Below are positions 54,687-63,649 of a stretch of 64,000 bases of DNA, one piece after another. The notes below the pieces were generated by a model, which was not told where the DNA came from, ran no database searches, and saw only the letters and a list, made by a program, of their open reading frames with translations. The stretch covers positions 1,240,001 to 1,304,000 of the forward strand of contig NZ_JBDZDQ010000001.1 in assembly GCF_040049295.1 (NCBI RefSeq). Reading direction: 5' to 3'. Made by a program: the position numbers and the translations under genes. The stretch comes from Sphingomonas sp. KR3-1. GTDB lineage: Bacteria; Pseudomonadota; Alphaproteobacteria; Sphingomonadales; Sphingomonadaceae. The stretch's first letter is position 1. Each line of letters opens with the position of its first letter.

Positions 54687-55232
54687 ATGAGCATTGAAAC
54701 CGCAACGCTGGCCGGCGGCTGCTTCTGGTGCACCGAGGCCGTGTTCAAGGATGTGATCGGCGTCGAGTCGGTCGAAAGCGGCTATATCGGCGGCAGCAAG
54801 GCCGATCCGACCTACAAGGAAGTCTGCTCGGGCACGACCGGCCATGCCGAGGCGATCCGCGTCGGCTTCGATACCGACCAGATCAGCTATGGCGAGATCC
54901 TCGACATCTTCCTGGCGACGCACGATCCGACCCAGCTCAACCGCCAGGGCAACGACATCGGCACCCAGTATCGCTCGGCGATCTTCCCGCACTCGACCGA
55001 GCAGGCGGCCGAGGCCGAAGCCGCGATCGAGCGCGCCCGCCCCGATTGGCCGCAACCGATCGTGACCAGCATCGAGACGCTCGGCGACTGGTGGCCCGCC
55101 GAGGACTATCACCAGGAATATTGGCAGGGCGAAGGCCAGCGCAATCCGTACTGCCTGGCGGTGATCCCGCCCAAGCTGCGCAAGCTCCGCAAGAGCTTCG
55201 CCGCCCGCAGCAAGGAAGGCGCGACGGCCTAG
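54687..55232 (+). CDS. msrA: Peptide-methionine (S)-S-oxide reductase
   Basis: 181 residues. Catalytic C12 in GGCFWCTE, GYIGG, the GHAEA motif and EDYHQEYW are all typical MsrA blocks. No signal peptide, so cytoplasmic repair of oxidised methionine. AAGGAG six bases before the ATG supports the start. Monocistronic, ending in a short hairpin repeat. Confidence 0.95.
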   Translation: MSIETATLAGGCFWCTEAVFKDVIGVESVESGYIGGSKADPTYKEVCSGTTGHAEAIRVGFDTDQISYGEILDIFLATHDPTQLNRQGNDIGTQYRSAIFPHSTEQAAEAEAAIERARPDWPQPIVTSIETLGDWWPAEDYHQEYWQGEGQRNPYCLAVIPPKLRKLRKSFAARSKEGATA

Positions 55233-55244
55233 GCCAATTTGATT

Positions 55245-55267
55245 CTCCCTCGGCGAAGCCGGGGGAG
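55245..55267. repeat. Solo hairpin of the GC-rich cassette family
   Basis: CTCCCTCGGC-GAA-GCCGGGGGAG between convergent msrA and aqpZ. It matches the terminal hairpin of the cassette at 24651 and may act as a terminator. Confidence 0.5.
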
Positions 55268-55274
55268 GAATCGC

Positions 55275-56006
55275 TCATTCCGCCGGCAGCGCCTCGCCTT
55301 CCACGTCAGGGCGCTGTCCGGCCTCGGCGCCCAGCGCCTTGTAGGCAAAGCCGCCGAGCAGTCCGCCGATCGTCGGCGCGATCCAGAACCAGACCAGTTG
55401 CTGGAGCGCGATCCCGCCCTCGAGCAGCGCCGGCCCGGTCGAGCGCGCCGGATTGACCGAAGTGTTGGTCACCGGGATCGAGATCAGGTGGATCAGGGTC
55501 AGCGCCAGCCCGATCGCGATCGGCGCAAAGCCCGCCGGCGCACGGCTGTCGGTCGCGCCCATGATCACGATCAGGAACATGAAGGTGAGCACCACCTCGA
55601 TCGTCATCCCCGCTTCGAACGCGAAATGCCCGGGCGAATGCTCGCCGAACCCGTTCGAGGCGAGGCCGCCCGCATAGCCCGGCGCACCGCTGGCGACATA
55701 CCAGAGCAGCCCCGCCGCGATCACCGCGCCGATCACCTGCGCCGCGACATAGAGCGGGATGTCCTTCGCCGGGAAGCGCCCGCCGGCCCATAGCCCGAAG
55801 GTCACCGCCGGGTTGAGATGGCATCCCGAGATATGGCCGATCGAATAGGCCATGGTGAGCACCGTCAGGCCGAAGGCGAGGCTGACGCCCGCCAGCCCGA
55901 TGCCGACATCGGGAAACGCCGCGGCGAGCACGGCGCTGCCGCATCCGCCGAAGACGAGCCAGAAGGTGCCGATCAGTTCGGCCAGCCCGCGTTGCACGTT
56001 GCGCAT
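55275..56006 (-). CDS. aqpZ: Aquaporin Z-type MIP channel
   Basis: 243 residues with six spans and two half-helix NPA boxes (HLNPAVT about 63-69 and VNPARS about 190). The [17 protein letters not shown] first helix and [11 protein letters not shown] are AqpZ features. It carries water across the inner membrane. AGGAGGGG before ATG 56006 sets the start; upstream in-frame codons are not used. Confidence 0.93.
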   Translation of the reverse strand: MRNVQRGLAELIGTFWLVFGGCGSAVLAAAFPDVGIGLAGVSLAFGLTVLTMAYSIGHISGCHLNPAVTFGLWAGGRFPAKDIPLYVAAQVIGAVIAAGLLWYVASGAPGYAGGLASNGFGEHSPGHFAFEAGMTIEVVLTFMFLIVIMGATDSRAPAGFAPIAIGLALTLIHLISIPVTNTSVNPARSTGPALLEGGIALQQLVWFWIAPTIGGLLGGFAYKALGAEAGQRPDVEGEALPAE

Positions 56007-56086
56007 CCTGCCCCTCCTCGCCTGGGAAACATCGGGTCGGGATAGGCCGCGAACCCAGGGGTCGCCCATCGGGAGAAGCCCCGAGA

Positions 56087-57055
56087 TCAGCCGCGGGGAA
56101 ATGCTGCGCGGCGCAACCGGTCGTTGATCGCAGCGCCGATGCCGGTCTCGGGGATCGGCGCGACCGCTATGGCGGACGCAGCGGACGCGTCGGCACGGTG
56201 GAGCGCATCGAACAGGTTGGCGGCCGCTTCGGTCAGGTCGCCGCCGGCCGAGAGGGTCTCGTCGCCGGATACCGCGCCGAAGCCGATCAGATATGCGCCC
56301 GCGGTCACCCCGGTCACGTTCAGGCGGACCGGCTTGGACGGCGCATAATGGCTGTCGAGCTGCCCCGGTGCGGCAACCCCCTCTCCTTTCCCCGGCGAAG
56401 GCCGGGGCCCAGACTCGGACTCTGCGGCTGGGCCCCGGCCTTCGCCGGGGAACAGCGCTTCCTGGCTCAGCGGACCAGGCCGAAGGATCGTCGAGCCCAT
56501 CACGATCGTCGACTCCACGCCCGCCGGCGTCGCGCCGTCGTCGATCACGAGCGGAATCCGCCCGGCAAGGCTCTTGGCGACATGCGCCGCGCGGGTGGGG
56601 CTGATGCCGCCGCTGGCATTGGCCGAGGGCGCCGCAAGCGGCTTGCCGCTCGCTTCGAGCAGCGCCTGCATCGCGCGGTGGCGCGGCACGCGTATGGCAA
56701 TCGTATCGAGCCCGGCGGTGACCAGCGAAGCGATTCCCGCATCGGCGCGCACCGGCAATACCAGGGTCAGCGGCCCCGGCCAGAAGCGCGTCGCCAGCGC
56801 GCGCGCGGCATCGTCGAACACCGCGATCCGCTCGGCGGCGGCCAGGTCCGGCACATGGACGATCAGCGGGTTGAAGCTCGGCCGGCCCTTGGCGGCATAG
56901 ATCCCCGCCACGGCCCGCGACTCGGTCGCGTCGGCGGCGAGCCCGTAGACGGTTTCAGTGGGCACCGCGACGCATTCACCGGCGCGAATCAGCGCGGCGG
57001 CCTCGGCGATCGCCGCCATGCCGTAGGGTAAGATGCGCGGATTTGTCGGGCTCAC
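56087..57055 (-). CDS. sua5: L-threonylcarbamoyladenylate synthase (Sua5/YciO/YrdC family)
   Basis: 322 residues. YrdC domain (about 5-200) with [28 protein letters not shown] and the [11 protein letters not shown] loop, then a C-terminal Sua5 domain (about 222-322, [11 protein letters not shown]). It makes threonylcarbamoyl-AMP for the t6A37 tRNA modification. The GTG at 57055 keeps the conserved ILPYG start; ATG 57019 would remove it. The linker between domains (about 202-222) is encoded by a perfect palindromic repeat. Confidence 0.9.
   Translation of the reverse strand: MSPTNPRILPYGMAAIAEAAALIRAGECVAVPTETVYGLAADATESRAVAGIYAAKGRPSFNPLIVHVPDLAAAERIAVFDDAARALATRFWPGPLTLVLPVRADAGIASLVTAGLDTIAIRVPRHRAMQALLEASGKPLAAPSANASGGISPTRAAHVAKSLAGRIPLVIDDGATPAGVESTIVMGSTILRPGPLSQEALFPGEGRGPAAESESGPRPSPGKGEGVAAPGQLDSHYAPSKPVRLNVTGVTAGAYLIGFGAVSGDETLSAGGDLTEAAANLFDALHRADASAASAIAVAPIPETGIGAAINDRLRRAAFPRG
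56390..56450. repeat. Palindromic repeat inside the sua5 reading frame
   Basis: Perfect 23-base inverted arms (56390-56412 and 56428-56450) with a 15-base loop, core CCCCGGCGAAGGCCGGGG. It is translated in frame as a Gly/Pro/Arg-rich stretch between the two Sua5 domains. Confidence 0.8.
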
Positions 57056-57101
57056 TTTGGGCGAGCTATACGGCGCGAAACCAGACCACAAGAGAGGCAA
57101 T

Positions 57102-58793
57102 ATGTTCACCCCCGCCACCGCCGAGCAGCGCTTCGTTCTCGAGACCATCGTCCGCCTGGGCGAGATCAGCGAGGAAGCGTCCGAAATGACCGATGCGGTG
57201 CTCGAGGGCGCGGGCCAGTTCGCTGCCGGCGAATGGGCGCCGCTCGAGCGCGAAGGCGATACCAGTGGCCCCAAATGGACCCCCGAGGGCGTGAAGATGC
57301 CGGCAGGGTTCGCCGAGGCGTACCAGGCCTATGTCGAGGGCGGCTGGGGCACGATCGGGTCGCCGGCCGAGCATGGCGGGCAGGGGCTGCCGGTCAGCCT
57401 GTCGATCGCGGTGCTCGAGACGCTCGGCACTGCGAACATGGGCTTCGCGCTCGCCCCGATCCTGACGGTCGGCGCGGTCGAGGCGCTGCTGCACCACGGC
57501 ACCCCCGAGCAGCAGGCGGCCTATCTGCCCCATCTCTCGACCGGCGCCTGGACCGGCACGATGAACCTCACCGAGCCCCAGGCCGGCAGCGATGTCGGCG
57601 CGCTGCGCACCACCGCCACCCCGCTCGGCGACGGCAGCTTCAAGATCAAGGGCACCAAGATCTTCATCTCATTTGGCGACCACGACATGGCCGACAACAT
57701 CGTCCACCTCGTCCTCGCCCGCACCCCCGGCGCACCGGCGGGCACCAAGGGCATCTCGCTGTTCCTGGTGCCCAAATTCCGCCTGAACGAGGATGGCACG
57801 CCGGGCGACTTCAACGACGTCCGCACGGTCTCGATCGAGCACAAGATGGGGCTGCATGCCTCGCCGACCTGCGTGCTGAGCTTCGGCGACAATGACGACT
57901 GCGTCGGCACGCTGGTCGGCCCCGAGCTCGGCGGCATCCGCGCGATGTTCACGATGATGAACAATGCCCGGCTGAACGTGGGCCTGCAGGGGGTGCAGGT
58001 CGCCGAGCGCGCCACCCAGCGCGCCGTCGCCTATGCCCGCGAGCGCGTGCAAGGCTATCGGAACGGCGCGCAGGTCGCGATCGTCGAGCATCCCGATGTC
58101 CGCCGCATGCTGCTGCGGATGAAGGCGCAGACCCAGGCGGCACGGGCTTTGGTCTATTACGCCTTCGGCCAGCTCGACCGCGCCCGCGCCGGCGATGCGG
58201 CCGCAGACAAGCGCGTCGAGCTGCTCACTCCGCTCGCCAAGGCGCATGGCACCGATCTCGGCAACGAAGTCGCGTCGCTGGGCGTCCAGGTCCATGGCGG
58301 GATGGGCTATATCGAGGAGACCGGCGCCGCCCAGCATTTCCGCGACGCGCGCATCACCCCGATCTACGAAGGCACCAACGGCATCCAGGCCGCCGACCTG
58401 GTCGGCCGCAAGCTCTCGATGGACAATGGCGGGACGTTGCTCGGCCTGCTCGCCGAGATGCGCGGCGATGCCGAGGATACCGGCCTGCTCAACTTGATCG
58501 ACGCCTGCGAGGACGTCGCCCGCAATTTGCTTTCGAGCGAGATGGATGATCGGCTCGCCGCCAGCTATCCGTTCCTGACGATGCTCTCGACCGCGGTGTG
58601 CGGCTGGCTGATGGAAGCGAGCGGCCGCGCCGCGGCGCGCAGCGAGGGCGATCCGGCCTTCCTCCGGATGAAGCAGGCAGCCGCGCGCTTCTATGTCGAG
58701 CAGATCGTCCCCGAGGCGATCGGGCTCAAGGCCGCCGCGCTGGCAAAGGCGGAGATGCTCTACGCTCTCGATGCCGAGGGGTTCGCGGCATGA
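57102..58793 (+). CDS. Acyl-CoA dehydrogenase (DmdC-like, C-terminal extended)
   Basis: 563 residues. Typical order: N-terminal helical domain, beta domain with MNLTEPQAGSDVGAL and TKIFISFGDHDM, C-terminal helices with IYEGTNGIQ (catalytic E423), then an extra C-terminal helical domain seen in 3-methylmercaptopropionyl-CoA dehydrogenases and relatives. It oxidises an acyl-CoA with FAD. GAGAGG five bases before the ATG. Divergent from sua5 and overlapping a small membrane protein gene downstream. Confidence 0.92.
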   Translation: MFTPATAEQRFVLETIVRLGEISEEASEMTDAVLEGAGQFAAGEWAPLEREGDTSGPKWTPEGVKMPAGFAEAYQAYVEGGWGTIGSPAEHGGQGLPVSLSIAVLETLGTANMGFALAPILTVGAVEALLHHGTPEQQAAYLPHLSTGAWTGTMNLTEPQAGSDVGALRTTATPLGDGSFKIKGTKIFISFGDHDMADNIVHLVLARTPGAPAGTKGISLFLVPKFRLNEDGTPGDFNDVRTVSIEHKMGLHASPTCVLSFGDNDDCVGTLVGPELGGIRAMFTMMNNARLNVGLQGVQVAERATQRAVAYARERVQGYRNGAQVAIVEHPDVRRMLLRMKAQTQAARALVYYAFGQLDRARAGDAAADKRVELLTPLAKAHGTDLGNEVASLGVQVHGGMGYIEETGAAQHFRDARITPIYEGTNGIQAADLVGRKLSMDNGGTLLGLLAEMRGDAEDTGLLNLIDACEDVARNLLSSEMDDRLAASYPFLTMLSTAVCGWLMEASGRAAARSEGDPAFLRMKQAAARFYVEQIVPEAIGLKAAALAKAEMLYALDAEGFAA

Positions 58794-59130
58794 GACGCCC
58801 GATCGCGGGATATGGATCGCAAGCCTGTTGCTCATCGGTCCGCTCCTGCTGATCACGCTGATCTACTTCGGTTTTGTTCTCCTCTCTCCGCCTTGCTCGG
58901 AAGTCTGGGATCGGTTCTGCGGTGTCGAGCATCCGACTTCCCCGATCGCGACCTGGCGCACGGCCAGCAAGGCAAATCACCTGGTCTATGCCGGCGCGTT
59001 GGTCCTGTTACTCGGTTACGGCTGGTTCGAGACTTTCCGAGCGGCGTGGCGCGGCAGGCCCCTGAGTGCGCTGCGTCGTATTTCGGCGATCGGGGCGTTT
59101 GCGATTTGGTTGGGCCTGCTGGTCTTCTGA
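58771..59130 (+). CDS. Small hypothetical membrane protein
   Basis: 119 residues with three hydrophobic spans (about 17-38, 70-88, 101-119) and a conserved-looking extracytoplasmic loop containing two cysteines (SPPCSEVWDRFCGV), which may form a disulphide. The start is uncertain: ATG 58771 overlaps the dehydrogenase end by 23 bases and has no good ribosome-binding site. I do not recognise the family. Confidence 0.6.
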   Translation: MPRGSRHETPDRGIWIASLLLIGPLLLITLIYFGFVLLSPPCSEVWDRFCGVEHPTSPIATWRTASKANHLVYAGALVLLLGYGWFETFRAAWRGRPLSALRRISAIGAFAIWLGLLVF

Positions 59131-59179
59131 GGCAGATGCTCCATGCGACTCGCGCCGGCTACTCGCGCCCAAATGGTCG

Positions 59180-59851
59180 CTAGAGGCCGAACCAGCGCGC
59201 CAGCGCCGCCTCCCCCGCCCGCGTGACTTCAAGCGCGCGGGTGCCGGTGCGCGGGCGTACCCAGGCCTGATCGACGAAATGGCGGTACAGCGCGGTCGCC
59301 GGCGTGCCGGCCAGATGCGGGCGGCGCTCGCTCCAGTCGAGGCAGGCACGGCACGGCGCCCCCAGCGCATCCGCCGCCACGCCAATCTCGCCGAGCAGCG
59401 CGACGCCGCTACCGGTCAACGCGGCGCCGTCATGCCCCAGCACCAGCTGGCCGCGTTCGGCCATCCGCCCGGCGATCGCCACCGCCAGCTCGCCGGCGAG
59501 GTGATCATAGCAGGTGCGCGCGCGGCGCAGGCTCGTGTCGCGCGGGCCGGTGAAGGGCAGCGGCCGGCTCGCCAGCTCCTCGGCGACGCTCATCACGCTC
59601 TCGACCATCTGCGCCACCGCTGGCGTGGCGACGCGGAAATAGCGGTGGCGCCCCTGCGCGCTGGCCGCGATCATCCCCGCCTCTGCCAGCTTCGCCAGAT
59701 GGCCGCTCGCCGTTTGCGGCGTCACCCCCGCAAAGCGCGCCAGCTCGCCGGCGGTGAGCGCGCGCCCGTCCATCAACGCGAACAGCATATTGGCGCGGGC
59801 AGGATCGCCCATCAGCGCGGCGGTCTCGGCAAAGGCGGAAATGCGCTGCAT
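59180..59851 (-). CDS. ArsR-family winged-helix regulator with extra C-terminal domain
   Basis: 223 residues. The N-terminal HTH (about 5-85) has LTAGELARFAGVTPQTASGHLAKLAEAGMI and no metal-binding cysteine cluster; the second half (about 100-223) is an additional helical domain with CYDHLAGELAVAIAGRM, common in larger ArsR-like repressors next to small monooxygenase genes. It is divergent from the NIPSNAP/ABM gene, which it probably controls. ATG 59851 precedes the HTH at the usual distance. Confidence 0.85.
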   Translation of the reverse strand: MQRISAFAETAALMGDPARANMLFALMDGRALTAGELARFAGVTPQTASGHLAKLAEAGMIAASAQGRHRYFRVATPAVAQMVESVMSVAEELASRPLPFTGPRDTSLRRARTCYDHLAGELAVAIAGRMAERGQLVLGHDGAALTGSGVALLGEIGVAADALGAPCRACLDWSERRPHLAGTPATALYRHFVDQAWVRPRTGTRALEVTRAGEAALARWFGL

Positions 59852-59947
59852 CGGCGCATCATGAACCGCGGCGCGCGGCAATGCTACGGTGCGAGCCGAA
59901 GCATCGCACGCCTCTCCCGCGGCACAAAAGCCGCCGAGGAGACCGCC

Positions 59948-60457
59948 ATGCTGACCTGCTTCATCCGCTACGAGATCGAGCCCTTCGGCGCCGAGGCGTT
60001 CGCCGACTATGCCCGCGCCTGGGGCCAGGCGATTCCGCGCTGCGGCGGCGATCTGATCGGCTATTTCGGCCCCGCCGAGGGCTCCGCGACCACCGCCTAT
60101 GGCGTCTACAATATCGACTCGCTCGCGGCCGTGCTGTTCGAGGCCTGGCCCGTGCCGGAGCTGAGTGACCGCTATTTCGAGCTCGCGGCGGCGCTGCGCC
60201 CCGAGCTCGATGCGATCGACGGCTTCCTCGGGATCGAGCGGTTCGAGAGCCTGGCCGAGCCCGGCAAATTGCTGTCGCTCTCCTGGTGGCGCGACGAGGC
60301 GGCGGTGGCGGCGTGGCGACGGGCCGAGCATCACCGCGCCGCCCAGGCCGAGGGGCGCACGGGCATCTTCCGCGACTATCGGCTCCGGATCGCCACCGTC
60401 GTGCGCGACTATGGCATGCACGACCGCGACCAGGCCCCCGGCAGGGTTGCAATGTAG
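59948..60457 (+). CDS. NIPSNAP / antibiotic-biosynthesis-monooxygenase fusion protein
   Basis: 169 residues. The first 60 residues (LTCFIRYEIEPFGAEAFADY, then GYFGPAEGSATTAYGVYNID) are a NIPSNAP-type dimeric alpha/beta-barrel start. After DSLAA the sequence changes to VLFEAWPVPELSDRYF and continues as an ABM domain (ERFESLAEPGKLLSLSWW, RDYGMHDRDQAP). Each domain is normally about 100 residues, so the NIPSNAP part seems cut short and joined in frame to ABM. GAGGAG six bases before the ATG. Enzymatic role unknown. Confidence 0.8.
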   Translation: MLTCFIRYEIEPFGAEAFADYARAWGQAIPRCGGDLIGYFGPAEGSATTAYGVYNIDSLAAVLFEAWPVPELSDRYFELAAALRPELDAIDGFLGIERFESLAEPGKLLSLSWWRDEAAVAAWRRAEHHRAAQAEGRTGIFRDYRLRIATVVRDYGMHDRDQAPGRVAM

Positions 60458-60669
60458 GATTTCGCCTGCTTGGCTTGCGCAGTCGGGCTTCGGCGCCCCG
60501 GCCGCTCTTTGATTTGTTGGAAAGATAGGATCCCGCGCACGCAAGGATATTGCGAGATGCGACGCATTGGTCCGAACTGAGTCAACTCAAGCGCCGCAAG
60601 AACCCGGCCTGCGCCTGCATTTCGGGTGTTTCGCCGAGTCGCAGGGCGGCGCGCTGTAGGAACCCGGCC

Positions 60670-60966
60670 CTAGTTGTTGCGATTGCCGCCCGGATCGGCG
60701 CGGAAGCCATTGTCGGTGCGGGCGCAGCGCTCATCCTCGGGATGCTTCTTGCAGAGCTTGCGCAGCTCCTTGCCCTCGCGCGCTTCCTGCTCGCGCATCT
60801 TGCGGCCGTAGTTGCGGTCGGCCTCGTCCTGGCTGGTCGTCGTCCAGTCGGCGACCTGGCCTACGGCCTTGACCGGCATGGTCGCGACGTCGACCACCGT
60901 CTTGGCGATGCAGCCGCCGGTCAGCAGCGGCAGCGCTGCGACAATCGGAACCAGAAACTTGCGCAT
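60670..60966 (-). CDS. Small lipoprotein
   Basis: 98 residues. Signal peptide with lipobox LLTGGC, a short VVDVATMPVKAVGQVADW segment, then a charged region rich in Arg, Lys and Glu with two cysteines (KLCKKHPEDERCARTDNG). It would be anchored in a membrane facing the periplasm. Family not recognised. Lies 6 bases downstream of the glpQ stop on the same strand. Confidence 0.75.
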   Translation of the reverse strand: MRKFLVPIVAALPLLTGGCIAKTVVDVATMPVKAVGQVADWTTTSQDEADRNYGRKMREQEAREGKELRKLCKKHPEDERCARTDNGFRADPGGNRNN

Positions 60967-60971
60967 AAAAC

Positions 60972-62045
60972 CTATCCCCCGGCGTGCGCGTGCGACCCCG
61001 CAGCCTCGTCTCGTGCCTCTACACCAATATAGGGGAAATCGGTGAAGAAACCGTCCACGCCAAGCCCGATGAAATACAGGATTTCCTCTTTGATACGACC
61101 ATGTTCCATCGGATTTGCGCTGGACCGGTAGTTCGGCAAGAGGAAGAAGTTCTCCGCCCGGAACGTCCACGGATGCAGCTTCAGCCCCGCGGCATGCGCA
61201 TCGGCGATCAGCGTCGTCGCCGGGCCGGCTGCCGGCTGGATCATCGTCAGCTCGGGGCCGATCCCGTACGCATAGGTCGCGACCTCCTTAAGCCCTTCCG
61301 GCGTGATCATCGCCTTGTAGCTCAGCTTGGCGCCGTCCGCCGGGCCGCCCGCACCCGCCATCAGCTGGATCAGGCGGATCCGGGTCATCGTCTTGAGCTT
61401 CTTGAGGTTGTTCACTTCGAAGGACTGGATGAACACCGGCGCATCGGCGCGGTCCCAGCCCGCCGCCTTGAGCTTGTCGACCAGCCGCTGTTCCACCGGC
61501 AGGCCGATCGAGGCGAAATAGGTCGGGTGCTTGGTCTCGGGATAGATGCCGATCGTGCGGCCGGTCGCCTTCGAGGCCTTCTTGGCGAGCGCGATCACTT
61601 CGTCGAGCGTCGGGATCTCCGCCTGGCCGTCGAACTTGGTATTCTCCGGCCGCAGCTTGGGCAGCCGCTCCTTGGCGCGCAGCGTCTTGAGCTCGGCCAG
61701 GGTGAAGTCCTCGGTGAACCAGCCGGTCATCGTCTCGCCGTCGATCGTCTTCGTCGTCTTGCGCGCGGCGAACTCGGGATGATCGGCGATGTTGGTCGTC
61801 TCGGTGATGTTGTTCTCGTGCCGGGCAACGAGCACGCCGTCCTTGGTCGGCACCAGATCGGGCTCGATGAAGTCGGCGCCCTGCTCGATCGCGCGTTCGT
61901 AGGAGAGCAAGGTGTGTTCGGGGCGCTCGCCCGAGGCGCCACGGTGGGCGATGACGATGACCTTCTCGGTATGCATGGCATGACCTTGCCCCAGCGCGGC
62001 GCCCGGCACCATCAGCAACAGCGCGGCAATCAGCGATCTCGTCAC
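60972..62045 (-). CDS. glpQ: Glycerophosphodiester phosphodiesterase
   Basis: 357 residues with a signal peptide (IAALLLMVPGAALG). GDPD-fold catalytic residues: H34-R35 in IAHRGASGERPEHT, metal ligands E61 and D63 in FIEPDL, H76 in VLVARH. It hydrolyses glycerophosphodiesters in the periplasm to glycerol-3-phosphate and an alcohol. GTG 62045 is preferred because GGAGAG lies four bases upstream; GTG 62057 has none. Divergent from the xdhC-like gene. Confidence 0.92.
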   Translation of the reverse strand: MTRSLIAALLLMVPGAALGQGHAMHTEKVIVIAHRGASGERPEHTLLSYERAIEQGADFIEPDLVPTKDGVLVARHENNITETTNIADHPEFAARKTTKTIDGETMTGWFTEDFTLAELKTLRAKERLPKLRPENTKFDGQAEIPTLDEVIALAKKASKATGRTIGIYPETKHPTYFASIGLPVEQRLVDKLKAAGWDRADAPVFIQSFEVNNLKKLKTMTRIRLIQLMAGAGGPADGAKLSYKAMITPEGLKEVATYAYGIGPELTMIQPAAGPATTLIADAHAAGLKLHPWTFRAENFFLLPNYRSSANPMEHGRIKEEILYFIGLGVDGFFTDFPYIGVEARDEAAGSHAHAGG

Positions 62046-62106
62046 GAAACTCTCCACTCGTTACGGGGTTGGGCCTAGACCCGGCGTGTGACGGTTACGA
62101 GGCGAT

Positions 62107-63018
62107 ATGGCGGACAATGACAGCGTGCTTGCGGCGGCCCGCGCCTGGAAGGGCGAAAGGCTGGCGCTCGCCACCGTCGTCTCGACCTGGGGATCGGCGC
62201 CGCGGCCGCGGGGCAGCCATATGCTGGTGCACGAAGACGGGCGGTTCGAGGGCTCGGTCTCGGGCGGCTGTGTCGAGACCGACATCCTCCAGGCCGCCGC
62301 GGAGGTGATCGCCGGCGCGCCTGCGCTGGTCAAAAGCTACGGCGTCGCCGATCCGGCAGCCTGGGAAGTCGGCCTCCCCTGCGGCGGCGAGATCGCGGTG
62401 CTGGTCCAGCCGGTCTCGGCGACGGGTTTCCCGCCCGAATTGTTCGAGGCGATCGCGGCGGCGCGGGCGCGCGGCGAGTCCCTCGATGTGGGCACCGATC
62501 TCGCCACTGGTCGCTCCGCCACGGGGCACGGGGAGTTCGTCAACCGCTACGATCCGCCGCGCCGGTTGCTGATCGTGGGCGCGGTGCAGATCGCCCAGTC
62601 GCTCGCCGGACTCGCCCGCGAATTGGGGATTTCGACCACGATCATCGATCCGCGCGGGAGATTTTTGACCGCTGAGCGGTTTCCCGGAGTGATGCTCGAC
62701 GACCGCTGGCCCGACGACGCCGTCACCGCGCTGCAGCCCGACCCCGCCACGGCGGTGGTGACGCTGAGCCACGACCCCAAGATCGACGATGCCGCTCTAG
62801 CCGCGGCGCTGCGCTTCCCGACCGGCTATGTCGCGGCGCTCGGGTCGCGGCGCAGCCACGCCGCCCGGCTCGAGCGGCTCGCGGCCGCCGGCGTCGCGCC
62901 CGCGGATCTCGAGCGGATCGAGGGTCCAGCCGGGCTCGCCCTGGGCGCGATCGGCCCCGCCGAGATCGCCCTGTCCATTGCCGCCGCCATGGTGAAGAGG
63001 TTCCATGCTGAAGCCTGA
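62107..63018 (+). CDS. XdhC/CoxI family molybdenum-cofactor chaperone
   Basis: 303 residues. N-terminal XdhC_CoxI domain (about 1-100) with STWGSAPRPRGSHMLV and GSVSGGCVETD, then a C-terminal Rossmann domain (about 145-290) with LLIVGAVQIAQSL and YVAALGSRRSHAARL. Such proteins insert sulfurated molybdenum cofactor into xanthine-dehydrogenase-type enzymes. Its end overlaps the MocA-like gene by 14 bases. No molybdoenzyme subunit is in the window. Confidence 0.9.
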   Translation: MADNDSVLAAARAWKGERLALATVVSTWGSAPRPRGSHMLVHEDGRFEGSVSGGCVETDILQAAAEVIAGAPALVKSYGVADPAAWEVGLPCGGEIAVLVQPVSATGFPPELFEAIAAARARGESLDVGTDLATGRSATGHGEFVNRYDPPRRLLIVGAVQIAQSLAGLARELGISTTIIDPRGRFLTAERFPGVMLDDRWPDDAVTALQPDPATAVVTLSHDPKIDDAALAAALRFPTGYVAALGSRRSHAARLERLAAAGVAPADLERIEGPAGLALGAIGPAEIALSIAAAMVKRFHAEA

Positions 63019-63649
63019 CCAGGTCGCCCTGATTCTCCTCGCCGCTGGCCGTTCGCGCCGGTTCAACGACGGGGACAAGCTCGCCGAGCCGTTTCTCGAC
63101 AAGCCGCTCGCCTATCATGTCGTGACCGCGCTCGAGCGCGTGCCCTTCTGCGCACGGATCGCCGTGGTGTCGGATACCGAGCTCGATTTCGCCGCGCTCG
63201 GCTATGACGTGGTCGAGAACCCCGATCCCTCGCTCGGCCAGGCACGCTCGCTGTGCCACGGCGTGTCGCGGGCAAGGGAGCTGGGCGCCGAGGCGGTGCT
63301 CGTCGCGCTCGCCGACATGCCGCGCGTCACTGCCGCGCATGTCCGCCGGATGATGGACGCCGCCTATGGGCCGGCGACGATCGTCGCCTCGTCGGACGGG
63401 GTGCGCCCGATGCCGCCGGCGCTCTTTGGCAAGGACATGTACCCCGAGTTGCTGAGCCTGCAGGGCGACCAGGGCGCGCGCGACCTGATCAAGCGCGGCC
63501 ACCACGTCATCGCGCCGCCCGCCGAGCTCGTCGATGTCGACACGCAGGACGACCTCATCGAGCTGCGGTCGCTCTACGGCCTGCGCACCGACGGGCTGCC
63601 CGAGCGCCCGCCCGCGCTCATTCGTGACGAAGCGCGTCGATCGGATTGA
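63005..63649 (+). CDS. mocA: Nucleotidyltransferase, MocA-type (molybdenum cofactor cytidylyltransferase)
   Basis: 214 residues. NTP-binding signature LLAAGRSRRFNDGDKL (about 11-26), ALADMPRV with the metal-binding Asp, and PMPPALFGKDMYPEL. MocA transfers CMP to molybdopterin for xanthine-dehydrogenase-type enzymes. Overlap with the XdhC-like gene supports that function; MobA-like GMP transfer is less likely. The last 32 bases overlap the convergent permease gene. Confidence 0.85.
   Translation: MLKPDQVALILLAAGRSRRFNDGDKLAEPFLDKPLAYHVVTALERVPFCARIAVVSDTELDFAALGYDVVENPDPSLGQARSLCHGVSRARELGAEAVLVALADMPRVTAAHVRRMMDAAYGPATIVASSDGVRPMPPALFGKDMYPELLSLQGDQGARDLIKRGHHVIAPPAELVDVDTQDDLIELRSLYGLRTDGLPERPPALIRDEARRSD

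Noticed and set aside
57019..57055. ATG at 57019 as the sua5 start
   Set aside because: It would remove the conserved N-terminal ILPYG segment; GTG 57055 keeps it.
60458..60669. Gap checked for a tRNA or small RNA
   Set aside because: No cloverleaf, CCA end or T-loop motif could be placed, and no strong terminator is present.
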